Positions 26,494-36,205 of a stretch of DNA of 54,875 nucleotides are shown piece after piece. The first letter of the stretch is position 1. Each line of letters starts with the position of its first letter. Below the pieces are notes generated by a model that worked only from the letters and a program-made list of their open reading frames with translations, did not search any database and was not told the origin of the DNA. The stretch is from Pseudomonas sp. (GTDB taxonomy: Bacteria > Pseudomonadota > Gammaproteobacteria > Pseudomonadales > Pseudomonadaceae): positions 1-54,875 of the forward strand of contig JAKUTK010000032.1 of NCBI GenBank assembly GCA_022448005.1. Reading direction: 5' to 3'. Position numbers and translations under genes: made by a program.

Positions 26494-27756
26494 CTAGATG
26501 TTTTCTTCGATTTGCTTGTTTTTCCAGCCTTCGCCGCCGGGTAGCACCAGGTTGAGCAGCAGTGCGATGATGGCGCACAGCGAAATTCCGGACAGGCTGA
26601 ACTCTCCGTAGCCGAAGGCCATGCCGCCAATACCGAACACCAACGTTACTGAAACGATGATGAGATTCCGTGCTTCCGCCAGATCCACCTGATGGCGAAT
26701 CAGGGTGCTCAAGCCAACCACGGCAATCGAGCCGAACAGCAGGCAAAGAATGCCACCCATGACCGGCACCGGAATGCTTAGCAGTCCAGCGCCGAACTTG
26801 CCGATAAACGCTAGGACAATGGCGAAGATCGCCGCCCAGGTCATGACTTTCGGGTTGTAGTTCTTGGTGAGCATTACCGCGCCGGTCACTTCCGCATACG
26901 TGGTGTTAGGCGGGCCGCCGAACAGGCCTGCGGCCGAGGTCGCCAGGCCGTCGCCGAGCAATGTGCGGTGCAGGCCAGGCTTCTTGATGAAGTTTTTGCC
27001 TGTCACGCCACCAATCGCCACTACGCCACCGATGTGCTCGATAGCGGGCGCTAGCGCGACCGGGACCATGAACAGAATAGCGCCCCAGTGGAATTCCGGT
27101 GTGACGAAGTTAGGAATAGCCAGCCAGGGTGCCGCCGCGATCCCGGCTGTATCCACGACGCCAAACATGAACGACAGGCCGTAGCCCACCGCGACGCCGG
27201 CGAGGATTGGCACCAGTCGGAACAGGCCTTTGCCCATCACCGCCACCAGCAGGGTGGTGAGCAGTGCAGGCATCGAAATCATCATTGCTGTCGCATAAGG
27301 GACCAACTGAGCGCTGCCGTCACCGGCCTTGCCCATCGCCATATTGACCGCTACAGGTGATAGGGCGAGGCCAATGGAAATGATCACCGGAGCGATCACG
27401 ACCGGTGGCAGCAGGCGGTCGATGAATCCAGGACCTTTCAGGCGAACCGCAAAGCCAAGGAACATGTAGACGATACCGGCCGCCACCACGCCGCCAAGCA
27501 CGGCGGGCAGACCGAAGTCTCCCTTGGCCGCGATGATGGGGGCGATGAAGGCGAAACTCGACGCCAGGAATACCGGAACCTGGCGTTTGGTGACCAATTG
27601 AAACAACAGGGTGCCGATGCCGGCGGTGAACAGCGCGACGTTGGGATCCATCCCGGTAATCAGCGGCATCAGCACCAGTGCGCCAAATGCGACAAACAGC
27701 ATCTGGGCGCCGGCTAATACCTGGCGCGCGAGCGGTTCTTCCAAGGGTTGCGACAT
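26494..27756 (-). CDS. uraA: Uracil:H+ symporter (NCS2 family)
   Basis: A 420-residue inner-membrane permease with about 12-14 hydrophobic helices. NCS2 segments are visible: MLFVAFGALVLMPLITGMDP near the N-terminus, PVVIAPVIISIGLALSPVAV, and ALAPAIEHIGGVVAIGGVTG with the conserved Glu of helix 8. The downstream LFGGPPNTTYAEVTG carries the NTT/TYAE signature with the second conserved Glu. It is 2 bp downstream of upp, so uptake and conversion of uracil are cotranscribed. Confidence 0.95.
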   Translation of the reverse strand: MSQPLEEPLARQVLAGAQMLFVAFGALVLMPLITGMDPNVALFTAGIGTLLFQLVTKRQVPVFLASSFAFIAPIIAAKGDFGLPAVLGGVVAAGIVYMFLGFAVRLKGPGFIDRLLPPVVIAPVIISIGLALSPVAVNMAMGKAGDGSAQLVPYATAMMISMPALLTTLLVAVMGKGLFRLVPILAGVAVGYGLSFMFGVVDTAGIAAAPWLAIPNFVTPEFHWGAILFMVPVALAPAIEHIGGVVAIGGVTGKNFIKKPGLHRTLLGDGLATSAAGLFGGPPNTTYAEVTGAVMLTKNYNPKVMTWAAIFAIVLAFIGKFGAGLLSIPVPVMGGILCLLFGSIAVVGLSTLIRHQVDLAEARNLIIVSVTLVFGIGGMAFGYGEFSLSGISLCAIIALLLNLVLPGGEGWKNKQIEENI

Positions 27757-27758
27757 GC

Positions 27759-28397
27759 TCAGATGTCCTTCTGCTTGGTGCCGAAGATTTTATCTCCCGC
27801 ATCGCCCAGGCCCGGCATGATGTAGCCGTTCTCGTCCAGACGGTCATCAATGGAGGCGGTGTAGATGGTGACGTCCGGATGTGCCTTTTCGACGGCATCA
27901 ATACCTTCCGGTGCGGCAACCAGAACCAGTGCGCGGATTTCCTTGCAGCCTGCCTTTTTCAGCATATCGATGGCGGCAACCATGGATCCGCCAGTGGCGA
28001 GCATCGGATCGATGATCATCGCCAGGCGCTGATCAAGGTCATCAACCAGGCGCTCCAGGTAGGTGTGTGCCTGCAGGGTTTCCTCATTGCGAGCAATGCC
28101 GACCGCGCTGACTTTGGCGCCTGGAATCAAGCTGAGTACACCATCCAGCATGCCGATGCCCGCACGAAGAATTGGTACAACGGTGATTTTCTTGCCGGAA
28201 ATCTTTTCTACCTGGACTGGACCGCACCAGCCATCAATGCTGTAGTTTTCCAGCGGCAGGTCCCGAGTCGCTTCGTACGTCAGAATCGAGCCAACTTCCT
28301 GCGCCAATTCGCGGAAATTCTTGGTGCTGATATCGGCACGGCGCATCAGCCCAAGTTTGTGGCGAATAAGCGGGTGGCGGATCTCTCGAATAGTCAT
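27759..28397 (-). CDS. upp: Uracil phosphoribosyltransferase
   Basis: A 212-residue enzyme making UMP from uracil and PRPP. It has [20 protein letters not shown], the PRPP-binding loop [23 protein letters not shown], and the uracil-binding C-terminus [19 protein letters not shown]. It heads the upp-uraA operon and is divergent from hpt across 175 bp. Confidence 0.97.
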   Translation of the reverse strand: MTIREIRHPLIRHKLGLMRRADISTKNFRELAQEVGSILTYEATRDLPLENYSIDGWCGPVQVEKISGKKITVVPILRAGIGMLDGVLSLIPGAKVSAVGIARNEETLQAHTYLERLVDDLDQRLAMIIDPMLATGGSMVAAIDMLKKAGCKEIRALVLVAAPEGIDAVEKAHPDVTIYTASIDDRLDENGYIMPGLGDAGDKIFGTKQKDI

Positions 28398-28572
28398 GGC
28401 TGGCTCCGGCGGTCGAATAAACCGGCGTAGATTAATGCATCGACGTGTTACCGGCTATTGATGTGTAGGGGAGGGCTTGCCCTGTGCCTGGCCGCATCGG
28501 TATCGTCGCGCCCCTTAATTTGGGGGTGGCCGCTAGGGCTGCTTCATCTTCTAACTGTCCTGGAGCATCGCC

Positions 28573-29130
28573 ATGTCCGTCGATCTAGCACACATCCGCC
28601 AGATCATGGCTGAAGCCGACTGTCTGTACCCCGATGCCGAGGTTGAAGCGGCAATCGACGCGGTGGCCGCGAAAATCAATGCTGAGCTGGCCGATCGCAA
28701 TCCTGTGGTGTTCTGTGTGATGAACGGAGGGCTGATCTTCTCCGGCAAGCTGGTGACCAAGCTGAATTTCCCGCTCGAGCTCTCCTATCTCCATGCAACA
28801 CGTTATCGCAACGAAACGAGCGGTGGAGAGCTGTTCTGGAAGGCCAAGCCAGAAATCTCGTTCATGGATCGTGATGTTCTGATCATCGACGACATCCTCG
28901 ACGAGGGACATACGCTTGGTGCGATCATTGATTTTTGCAGGCATGCCGGTGCTGCCGCTGTGCATACCGCGGTGCTGGTCGATAAGGATCACCAGCGCAA
29001 GGCTCGTCCAGATCTGAAAGCAGATTACGTGGGGCTCAGCTGCGTTGATCGCTATGTGTTTGGCTACGGTATGGACTACAAGGGTTACTGGCGAAACGCA
29101 CCTGGCATCTACGCTGTTAAAGGCATGTAA
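28573..29130 (+). CDS. hpt: Hypoxanthine-guanine phosphoribosyltransferase
   Basis: A 185-residue purine salvage enzyme. NGGLIFSGKLVTKL is the N-terminal PPi loop, the PRPP motif is VLIIDDILDEGHTLGAI, and VLVDKDHQRKARPDLKADYVG matches the base-binding region. It has the length and features of the gammaproteobacterial hypoxanthine/guanine type. It is followed by a terminator and divergent from the uracil salvage operon. Confidence 0.95.
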   Translation: MSVDLAHIRQIMAEADCLYPDAEVEAAIDAVAAKINAELADRNPVVFCVMNGGLIFSGKLVTKLNFPLELSYLHATRYRNETSGGELFWKAKPEISFMDRDVLIIDDILDEGHTLGAIIDFCRHAGAAAVHTAVLVDKDHQRKARPDLKADYVGLSCVDRYVFGYGMDYKGYWRNAPGIYAVKGM

Positions 29131-29143
29131 GGAATAGCTTCAT

Positions 29144-29180
29144 CGCACGGGCAGCGTCGCCATGCCCGTGCGCTTTCTTC
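29144..29180 (+). terminator. Terminator after hpt
   Basis: CGCACGGGCA (29144-29153) pairs perfectly with TGCCCGTGCG (29163-29172), followed by a T-rich CTTTCTTCTATT tract. It lies 13 bp after the hpt stop. Confidence 0.75.
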
Positions 29181-29613
29181 TATTCGCGGCTCCTCGATGC
29201 CTGTGCATTACTACCACGCCCTCCATCTGTTTCGTTTCGCCTCACGCGTTGCGCTTTGGTAACGCTCCTGTGCATCACTCGTTGCCTGCTAGCTGAAGGT
29301 GTTTGTGCTCGCGTCCGCGTGAGGCTCGGTTATTTGAGCAGGCATGGGTAGTTGCGCGCAGCTCTGACAAATTTCTCGCGAAAGGCTTCGCAACTGCTCT
29401 ATTTAGAGGGTTGCGTCTGTATTGCTGGCGGCTAAGCTCTCGGATAGCCTCATAAGCGCCTGTGCTGCGGACAGCCCTATAAGCGGCTGAAAACCAATGC
29501 TGGCAAGGCTGTTCATGCTTAAGGATTACAGAGCAAATCAAACCTTAGTGCGCTTAACCCTCAACCTCCGTGTGGGTAGGGTGAACGTACTTCGAACCAA
29601 CCAGGAGCGCCTC
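29181..29613. other. 433-bp upstream region of the DUF1302 gene
   Basis: No credible gene. It holds two copies of an 11-mer, ATAAGCGCCTG (29452-29462) and ATAAGCGGCTG (29479-29489), 27 bp apart in the same orientation. They are candidate activator sites 124-162 bp before the DUF1302 start. CAGGAGCG at 29602-29609 is the ribosome site. Confidence 0.45.
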
Positions 29614-31425
29614 ATGACAAAAACAACAAGGCAAGGAATCTTCCAGCCCAAAACCCTGGCCCTCGCGGTCGCGTTGGGCATTGCGTCACCCGCTTATGCT
29701 GTCACGTTCAATATTGGGGAAGTGGAGGGGCAGCTGGACTCGGCTATGTCGATCGGTGCGAGCTGGTCAACTACGGACCGAGATATGGATCTAGTGGGCG
29801 AGGCTAACGGCGGTACCGGTTATACCCAGACGGGCGACGATGGGCGTCTGAACTTTAAAAAAGGCGAGACCTTTTCCAAGATATTCAAAGGCATTCACGA
29901 CCTCGAGCTGCGCTATGGCGATAGTGGCGCTTTTATTCGCGGCAAGTACTGGTATGACTTCGAGCTGAAAGATGAAAGCCGCCTGTTTAAAGACATCAGC
30001 GACAGCAACCGCAAGGAGGCTGCGCAATCTTCTGGCGCACAGATACTCGACGCTTTCCTTTATCACAACTATTACGCTGGCGACCTCCCTGGAACCGTAC
30101 GTGTCGGCAGGCAGGTTGTAAGTTGGGGGGAAAGTACTTTTATCGGTAACTCGATCAACTCGATCAACCCGCTCGATGCTGCCGCGTTCCGCCGCCCTGG
30201 CGCTGAGATCAAGGAGGGGCTGATTCCCGTCAACATGCTTTATGTTTCGCAAAGTTTGACTGACCAGCTGAGCGTGGAGGCTTTCTACCAGTTGGAGTGG
30301 GATCAGACGATCGTCGATAATTGCGGCACCTTTTTTGGCAGTGACGTTGCCGCTGATGGCTGCGACAACAACTACCATGCCGGTTCTGCTGCTATTGCAG
30401 GTCCGTTAAATGGGGTTCCATCTATTGGGGGAGCAGCCAACTTGGTTGGTGTTCAGTATAGCCCTGAGGGCATCGTCGTACCCCGGCGGGGGGACCGCGA
30501 CGCGCGAGACGCAGGGCAGTTCGGAATCGCATTTCGTTGGCTCGCGGATACGGCGGAGTATGGCGTTTATTTCATGAACTACCACAGCCGTACTCCTATC
30601 GTCAGTACCAAAACGGCTGACGTATCTGCTGCGGCGCGGCTGGGAGGTCTTGTCACCGGAGGTGTGCCGGCTGCACTTGCAGCGCCTATCGTGGGGTTGG
30701 GAGACCCTACCGCGGGATATTATCTGGAATATCCTGAAGATATTCGTCTTTACGGAGCAAGTTTTTCCACCACGCTCCCCACCGGCACTGCATGGTCTGG
30801 GGAAATCAGTTATAGGCCTAACGCCCCGGTGCAGATCAACACCACCGATCTAACTCGGTCCTTGTTGAATCCGTTCATTCCCAATTATTCCCCGGTTGCA
30901 TCTACCTTTGGTGCGGATAACCGTGGCTATAACCGTAAAGAAATCACACAAGTTCAGACTACTTTCACTCACTTTTTCGACCAAGTGCTAGGTGCTGGCC
31001 GAGTAACAGTGGTTGGCGAGATCGGCTACGCCCACGTTGGCGGTCTAGAAAGTACTAATGAACTGCGATACGGTCGTGATTCGATTTATGGGACGCCTGA
31101 TGATGCCCTTGCGCTTGCTGATTACGGCAATGACGGTTTCGTAACCGCCAATTCCTGGGGGTACCGTCTGCGCGCCTTGGCCGACTACAGTAACGTATTC
31201 GCGGGTATCAACCTCACCCCAAACGTTTCGTTCTCTCATGACGTCCACGGCTACGGCCCCAACAATCTTTTCAATGAAGGCTCGAAAGCAATTAGTGTCG
31301 GCGTCGATGCTGTCTATCAGAACCGTTACACGGCCAGCCTGTCCTATACCGATTTCTTCGGTGGTGACTACAACACGCTAGTTGATCGCGACTTTCTTGC
31401 CCTCAGTATGGGTGTGAACTTCTAA
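29614..31425 (+). CDS. DUF1302 outer-membrane protein
   Basis: A 603-residue protein with a signal peptide (residues 1-28, ending ASPAYA) and the DUF1302 N-terminus FNIGEVEGQLDSAMSIGASW. Later landmarks are VRVGRQVVSWGESTFIGNSI, INPLDAAAFRRPGAEIKEGL and a C-terminal YTDFFGGDYNTLVDRDF. Alternating beta-strands with a final aromatic residue suggest an outer-membrane barrel. The ATG at 29614 has a ribosome site. Codon use is visibly more A/T-rich than in its neighbours. It precedes a DUF1329 gene, a pairing common in pseudomonads, often beside fatty-acid or steroid genes. Function is not established. Confidence 0.88.
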   Translation: MTKTTRQGIFQPKTLALAVALGIASPAYAVTFNIGEVEGQLDSAMSIGASWSTTDRDMDLVGEANGGTGYTQTGDDGRLNFKKGETFSKIFKGIHDLELRYGDSGAFIRGKYWYDFELKDESRLFKDISDSNRKEAAQSSGAQILDAFLYHNYYAGDLPGTVRVGRQVVSWGESTFIGNSINSINPLDAAAFRRPGAEIKEGLIPVNMLYVSQSLTDQLSVEAFYQLEWDQTIVDNCGTFFGSDVAADGCDNNYHAGSAAIAGPLNGVPSIGGAANLVGVQYSPEGIVVPRRGDRDARDAGQFGIAFRWLADTAEYGVYFMNYHSRTPIVSTKTADVSAAARLGGLVTGGVPAALAAPIVGLGDPTAGYYLEYPEDIRLYGASFSTTLPTGTAWSGEISYRPNAPVQINTTDLTRSLLNPFIPNYSPVASTFGADNRGYNRKEITQVQTTFTHFFDQVLGAGRVTVVGEIGYAHVGGLESTNELRYGRDSIYGTPDDALALADYGNDGFVTANSWGYRLRALADYSNVFAGINLTPNVSFSHDVHGYGPNNLFNEGSKAISVGVDAVYQNRYTASLSYTDFFGGDYNTLVDRDFLALSMGVNF

Positions 31426-31446
31426 GGAGGCTATTTCAGTAACGCC

Positions 31447-31475
31447 GTACGGAGCTCTTTCGAGAGCTCCGCTAC
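31447..31475 (+). repeat. UUCG-loop hairpin between the DUF1302 and DUF1329 genes
   Basis: GGAGCTCT-TTCG-AGAGCTCC forms a perfect 8-bp stem with a UUCG loop (31451-31470), extendable by four pairs with one bulge (GTAC and GCTAC flanks). No T run follows. It may stabilise or uncouple the upstream mRNA. Confidence 0.6.
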
Positions 31476-31533
31476 GCGCCAGTCTACATACAAGGCCTCC
31501 GGCCAAAACAAGATCAAGAGGAACTGGAAGCGT

Positions 31534-32895
31534 ATGAAAACAACAAAAAAATTATTCAGTGTCTTGGCTTTCTCGCTGCTGGCAAGCAGTGTGATGGCTG
31601 CAGTCTCCCCTGAGGAAGCCGCTAAGCTCGGCAATACATTGACTCCACTTGGTGCCGAGAAGGCCGGCAACGCTGAAGGGACAATTCCAGCCTGGACAGG
31701 CGGTCTGTCCACCGACGCTGCCCCGCTGGATAACGGCCATCTGACCAATCCTTTCAAAGGCGAGCAGCCTGAGTTCGTCATCACCGCTCAGAACGTCGAC
31801 CAATACAAGGACAAGCTCACGGCAGGCCAGCAGGCCATGTTCAAGCGCTATCCTGAAACGTACAAGATCCGCGTCTTCCCGACCCATCGCAGCGCTGCCG
31901 TACCAGATCGAATTTACGAAGCGGCTAAAACCAGCGCGTTGAAGACGGAACTGGTCGACGGCGGTAACGGTATCGCCAATTTCTCGGATAGCCGCTACTA
32001 CGCGTTCCCCATTCCGAAGAATGGTCTGGAAGTCGTTTGGAACCACATCACCCGCTATCGTGGCGGCAATGTACGACGCAACATCGTGCAAGCCACGCCT
32101 CAAACAAATGGTAGTTACACGCTGGTGCACTTCGAGGACGAAGTGGCATTCCCAAGCGATATGTCCGATCTGGATGCTGAGCGTGCCAAGAATGCATTGC
32201 TGTTTTTCAAACAGCGTGTAACGGCTCCGTCTCGCCTTGCTGGTAACGTCCTGCTGGTTCATGACTCGCTGGACCAGGTGAAAGATCCTCGCCAGGCCTG
32301 GATTTACAACGCGGGTCAGCGCCGTGTGCGGCGTGCGCCACAAGTGGCCTATGACGGTCCGGGCACGGCAGCAGACGGTATGCGTACTACCGACAACTTC
32401 GACATGTTTAGCGGTGCTCCTGATCGCTACGACTGGAAACTGGTCGGTAAGAAGGAGCTTTACATTCCCTACAACAGTTATGAAATCAACTCTAGCGACG
32501 TGCAGTACAGCGACGTTCTGAAAGCCGGACACGTGAACCAGGATCTGGCGCGTTACGAGTTGCATCGTGTCTGGGAGATCGAAGCCAACCTGAAAGAGGG
32601 TGAGCGCAACATTTACGCCAAGCGTCGCTTCTTTGTTGATGAAGACACCTGGACAATCGTTCAATCGGAGCTGTATGACGGCCGTGGCCAACTGTGGCGT
32701 GTCGGTGAGGCGCATATGCTGCAGTACTATCAGCACAAGGTGCCGGCCTATGCCTTCGAGGCGCTCTACGACATTATCTCCGGTCGATACATCGCCATCG
32801 GTCTGAGTAACGAAGAGCCGGCACACGAGTTCGGCTACAAAGCGTCGGCCCGTGACTTTACGCCTGCTGCACTGCGTAACGCTGGGGTGCGCTAA
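31534..32895 (+). CDS. DUF1329 periplasmic protein
   Basis: A 453-residue exported protein with signal peptide (about residues 1-24, ending SVMAA). DUF1329 features include SPEEAAKLGNTLTPLGAEKAG, EGTIPAWTGGL, FKRYPETYKIRVFPTHRSAA, and GSYTLVHFEDEVAFP. Later comes RYDWKLVGKKELYIPYNSYE with DEDTWTIVQSELYDGRGQLW. The fold is related to LolA/LolB-type lipid carriers (family knowledge), which suggests binding of a hydrophobic molecule in the periplasm. It lies 108 bp after DUF1302 and is followed by a strong terminator; it is probably its partner. Confidence 0.9.
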   Translation: MKTTKKLFSVLAFSLLASSVMAAVSPEEAAKLGNTLTPLGAEKAGNAEGTIPAWTGGLSTDAAPLDNGHLTNPFKGEQPEFVITAQNVDQYKDKLTAGQQAMFKRYPETYKIRVFPTHRSAAVPDRIYEAAKTSALKTELVDGGNGIANFSDSRYYAFPIPKNGLEVVWNHITRYRGGNVRRNIVQATPQTNGSYTLVHFEDEVAFPSDMSDLDAERAKNALLFFKQRVTAPSRLAGNVLLVHDSLDQVKDPRQAWIYNAGQRRVRRAPQVAYDGPGTAADGMRTTDNFDMFSGAPDRYDWKLVGKKELYIPYNSYEINSSDVQYSDVLKAGHVNQDLARYELHRVWEIEANLKEGERNIYAKRRFFVDEDTWTIVQSELYDGRGQLWRVGEAHMLQYYQHKVPAYAFEALYDIISGRYIAIGLSNEEPAHEFGYKASARDFTPAALRNAGVR

Positions 32896-32921
32896 TCAGG
32901 TAGCATCTGTACGGTGAATAA

Positions 32922-32947
32922 GGCGGCCAATTGGCCGCCTTTTTTAT
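32922..32947 (+). terminator. Terminator after the DUF1329 gene
   Basis: Perfect palindrome GGCGGCCAATTGGCCGCC (32922-32939) followed by seven T. It separates the DUF1302/DUF1329 unit from the LuxR gene. Confidence 0.92.
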
Positions 32948-33172
32948 TTGTGGATCAGCAGGGAGTGATACTTTTCAGCCAAGAGAGAGTTCGGTATCCA
33001 TCCAGTCAGGGCGGTATGCTCGTAGGCTGAGTCGACAAAAGATCCGCAATCGTGCAGGTTATTACGGCGCATGCGCATCGATAGGAAGACGTCGACTGGC
33101 CCCGGAGTGGGTGCTGACGGCAGCGCTCAACGCGTTCCTCAATGGATTGATACGAATAAGAGAAACCTCGCT

Positions 33173-35794
33173 ATGTCCGTACGCTTCAACCCCGGTGCCC
33201 TCAGCACAGAAGCCGCCGCGCAGGTTCAAATTGCGACTATCCCTCGGCTCCCGCCGTTGCACATACCAAGGCCTCGACTCGTCGATGCTTTATTAGACGC
33301 GCCTTGCCGACTGCGTTTGATCTGCGCGCCTGCCGGCTTTGGCAAGAGCGTGCTGATGAACGAGTGCGCGCGGCTGATACCTGCAGATACGCACCTCGTC
33401 TGGCTTGATCTAGGCGGCAGAGGGTTCTCTGCGGAAGCTCTGTATTTCCAACTGCGTCGGGTACTGAGCAGCACAATTGAGGAGAGCGGGGACGTTCAGC
33501 AAGACCTCATTCATTTGCTGAATGATTTTCCGCGACCGCTTTGGATCATGTTGGATGATTATCCACGGGAGGTCACGGCGCCTTTCGACGCCTGCCTCGA
33601 CTTGCTTATCGAGAGAGGCCCCGAATCCGTCAGCTGGTGGGTTAGCAGCCGTCGGCAGCCCGCTTGGAAGCTGCCAAGGCTATTGTTGCAGGGTGACTTG
33701 TTCGAGCTGGAAGCCGAAGCGCTGGCCCTGACTGCCAGCGAGCTCCGGTTATTGCTCAAAGCGCACCGCCTGGAACTCGCCGATGACACATTCAAACAAT
33801 TAATGTCGGGCAGCGAGGGGTGGCTGGCCGGTGTCAGCTTGCTGTTACTGAATGCTGATGAGCAGGCGGTTCGTGAGCGATTGATCGCTGGAACTTCACT
33901 GTTGCGAGATTACGTGCAGCGCGAAGTACTTGAGGGACAGAGCGAGGATGTTTGCCGTGCGCTTTTCGCATTGGCGCGCATGCCGCGCTTTTCATCGCAG
34001 TTGTGTGAGCATGTCCTCGACGGCATAGGAAGCGATCTTCTCGATGTGCTCAAAACATCCCAGCTGTTTATTCGCCAGACCGACAATTGTGGTGAATGGT
34101 ATCGCCTGTGGCGGCCGCTGGCGTTGATGTTGCGACGCATGCCCGGGGTAGCATCGCCCACCCAGACGCACCTGCGTGCCTGCCAATGGTTTGCCAACCG
34201 CGGTGAAATGCGCGAGGCGGTGGAGCATGCGCTGTGGGCGGGGCAGCCAGAAGTCGCAGCCAACTTTCTGCAGCGCTACGGGCAGGAGCAATTGCTCATT
34301 GGCGACAACGTTTCGCACTTCATGAAGTGGCGCAGTGAGCTGCCGCAAGACTTGTTCAACAGTACGACCCGCTTGATCGTGCTGCATGGCTGGGCTTTGA
34401 TTATCTCTGCTCGCTTAGATGAAGTGGATGACTGTCTCGCCGATCTGGCGAAGTTCTTTCCTCAGCCCGATGCAAGGCGCCAGGCGCAGCTACTTGCTCA
34501 GTGGCAAGCTTTGCGGGGCTTTTTAGCCCGTTTACGAGGTGAGCCGGAGGCTAGGGATTACTGCCTTCAGGCCTTGGAGGTCCTTTCTGATCATGCTTGG
34601 GCCCAACGGGTGCTTTGTTATCAGGCGTTATCTCAACAGGCGATAGCCGAAAGCCAGCTCGAATTGGCCCAGCATTACAACAGCGAAGGCATGAAGCTTG
34701 CCCGGCTCAAGGGCAGCGTTCTGTATGAAGCGATGCTGAGCGTCGATCGAATTCAGCTGCTTGAAATTACCGGCGAGTTCGAGCGAGCCGTTGGGGTTCT
34801 CGAAGAGTCTTTGATGGTGCTACGCGACGGTGTCGGCCACAGCCCGATTATTGGTCGGCTAAAGCTGCTACGGGGCCATCTGCTCGCCTATCAGGGGCTC
34901 GATGAGCCGGCCCGCGAAGCGTATCAGCAAGGTCGCGCCGAGACTGAAACCTGCGGCGATTCGTACGTATTCTTCGGCTATGCAGGGCTTGCGGAGCTGG
35001 CAGCTCGCAGTCAGGAATTCCCTTCGGCTTACCATTGGTTACGAGAGGCCGAGCGGTTGGCCCAGTGGCGACATGTGCCGGAAGCGCGTTTCCGAGGCAT
35101 TCTGCCATTGATTACCGGCGTGACCTGGCTGCATCAAGGGCAGCTGAAGAAGGCCAGGGCCATATTCGTACAGGTCCTGGAACTCTACGATGGCCACACC
35201 TATATCGCACCGTCCGGGTTTTACGAGTTACTTCCACGAGTTCATCGCTATCTCGCGGTTATCGACATACTGTCCGGCCGTGGCTCGCTGGCTATCGACA
35301 CGCTGCGCGAACTGATCGACCAAAACCTCCGTTCTCAACGGTTGGGCCTGGCCTGTGAGTGTCGTTTTACGCTGGCCGAAGCGCTCCAAGTGGATGGCCA
35401 GCATGACGAAGCAGAACTGGAGTTACGCAAAGCCCTCGCTGAGGCTGCGAGGCAGCATCTGGTCAAGCCGCTGTACGAATTGCAGCATCGTCAGCCGCAA
35501 TGGCTTGCTAGCATGTTGCCTGCTGGCAAGGGGGAAAGCCTGCGTGATCGATTGTTGCAATTCGAGCGAGAACCAGAAGAGAGCGCTGCTTCAGGCGATG
35601 AAATCATCCTGAGCAACCGCGAACTCACGGTCCTGCGTCTCATCGCCCTGGGATGCTCGAATCAAGAAATCGCCGAGCAGTTATTTATTTCGCTGCACAC
35701 GGTCAAGACCCACGCGCGGCGAATCAACACCAAACTCGGGGTGGCCAGACGTACGCAAGCGGTGGCGCGCGCTAAGGCTTTGGCCTGGCTTTAG
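33173..35794 (+). CDS. MalT-type LuxR-family transcriptional activator
   Basis: An 873-residue ATP-dependent regulator of the MalT/LAL class. The N-terminal NTPase domain has P-loop APAGFGKS at 52-59 and THLVWLDLGGRGFS. TPR-like sensing repeats form the middle. The C-terminal helix-turn-helix is LSNRELTVLRLIALGCSNQE, IAEQLFISLHTVKTHARRIN. The start at 33173 is chosen for its agreement with the family and the AAGAGAAA just upstream; the open frame begins at 33071. It is 225 bp past the DUF1329 terminator and is the probable regulator of the DUF1302/DUF1329 pair. Its inducer is unknown. Confidence 0.92.
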   Translation: MSVRFNPGALSTEAAAQVQIATIPRLPPLHIPRPRLVDALLDAPCRLRLICAPAGFGKSVLMNECARLIPADTHLVWLDLGGRGFSAEALYFQLRRVLSSTIEESGDVQQDLIHLLNDFPRPLWIMLDDYPREVTAPFDACLDLLIERGPESVSWWVSSRRQPAWKLPRLLLQGDLFELEAEALALTASELRLLLKAHRLELADDTFKQLMSGSEGWLAGVSLLLLNADEQAVRERLIAGTSLLRDYVQREVLEGQSEDVCRALFALARMPRFSSQLCEHVLDGIGSDLLDVLKTSQLFIRQTDNCGEWYRLWRPLALMLRRMPGVASPTQTHLRACQWFANRGEMREAVEHALWAGQPEVAANFLQRYGQEQLLIGDNVSHFMKWRSELPQDLFNSTTRLIVLHGWALIISARLDEVDDCLADLAKFFPQPDARRQAQLLAQWQALRGFLARLRGEPEARDYCLQALEVLSDHAWAQRVLCYQALSQQAIAESQLELAQHYNSEGMKLARLKGSVLYEAMLSVDRIQLLEITGEFERAVGVLEESLMVLRDGVGHSPIIGRLKLLRGHLLAYQGLDEPAREAYQQGRAETETCGDSYVFFGYAGLAELAARSQEFPSAYHWLREAERLAQWRHVPEARFRGILPLITGVTWLHQGQLKKARAIFVQVLELYDGHTYIAPSGFYELLPRVHRYLAVIDILSGRGSLAIDTLRELIDQNLRSQRLGLACECRFTLAEALQVDGQHDEAELELRKALAEAARQHLVKPLYELQHRQPQWLASMLPAGKGESLRDRLLQFEREPEESAASGDEIILSNRELTVLRLIALGCSNQEIAEQLFISLHTVKTHARRINTKLGVARRTQAVARAKALAWL

Positions 35795-35935
35795 TCTGAT
35801 CAGCAGTGGCAGACCTAAATAAGCGCGTGTTGTAACGAGGGGCGCTGCCTGCCGCTGCGCCGGCAGAGAAATTGGCATTTTTCAGCTGTGTCAGAAGATC
35901 GGCAGCGCAAAGCCTACCGGCAACAACGTTGACCT

Positions 35936-36205
35936 TTACTGTGCTGCTGAATGCGAATGCTTGGTCAGGCGATAGGAGGTGTTGTGCCCGCCTCGTTCGA
36001 TGGCGAGGCTGAACTGGAGACTGGTGATCAGGCGCTCCAGCTGCTGCTGGTCCCGCCATTGGCTGGAACTGATGAAGCGCTTTACCGCCACGCCCATCGT
36101 GTCGGTCAGCGTCAGCAGAATACTTCCGTCGGGTTTCTGAATACTGAAATTGACGTTGTAGTCTGGCTGAAACACATCACTGATTTTCTTGAATGGACTG
36201 TCCAT
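35936..36205 (-). CDS. DUF3509 protein
   Basis: An 89-residue small protein starting MDSPFKKISDVFQPDYNVNF, with IQKPDGSILLTLTD, RFISSSQWRDQQQLERLI and LAIERGG. It matches my recollection of the pseudomonad-specific DUF3509 family. Role unknown. AGGAACC lies before ATG 36205; an ATG ten codons upstream is less likely. It is convergent with the LuxR gene. Confidence 0.7.
   Translation of the reverse strand: MDSPFKKISDVFQPDYNVNFSIQKPDGSILLTLTDTMGVAVKRFISSSQWRDQQQLERLITSLQFSLAIERGGHNTSYRLTKHSHSAAQ

Noticed and set aside
29497-29613. Upstream extension of the DUF1302 frame from ATG 29497
   Set aside because: Would hide the signal peptide; the ATG at 29614 has its own ribosome site.
31552-32826. 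424-codon minus-strand frame opposite the DUF1329 gene
   Set aside because: No domain; the plus strand has a signal peptide and clear family motifs, so this is a shadow frame.
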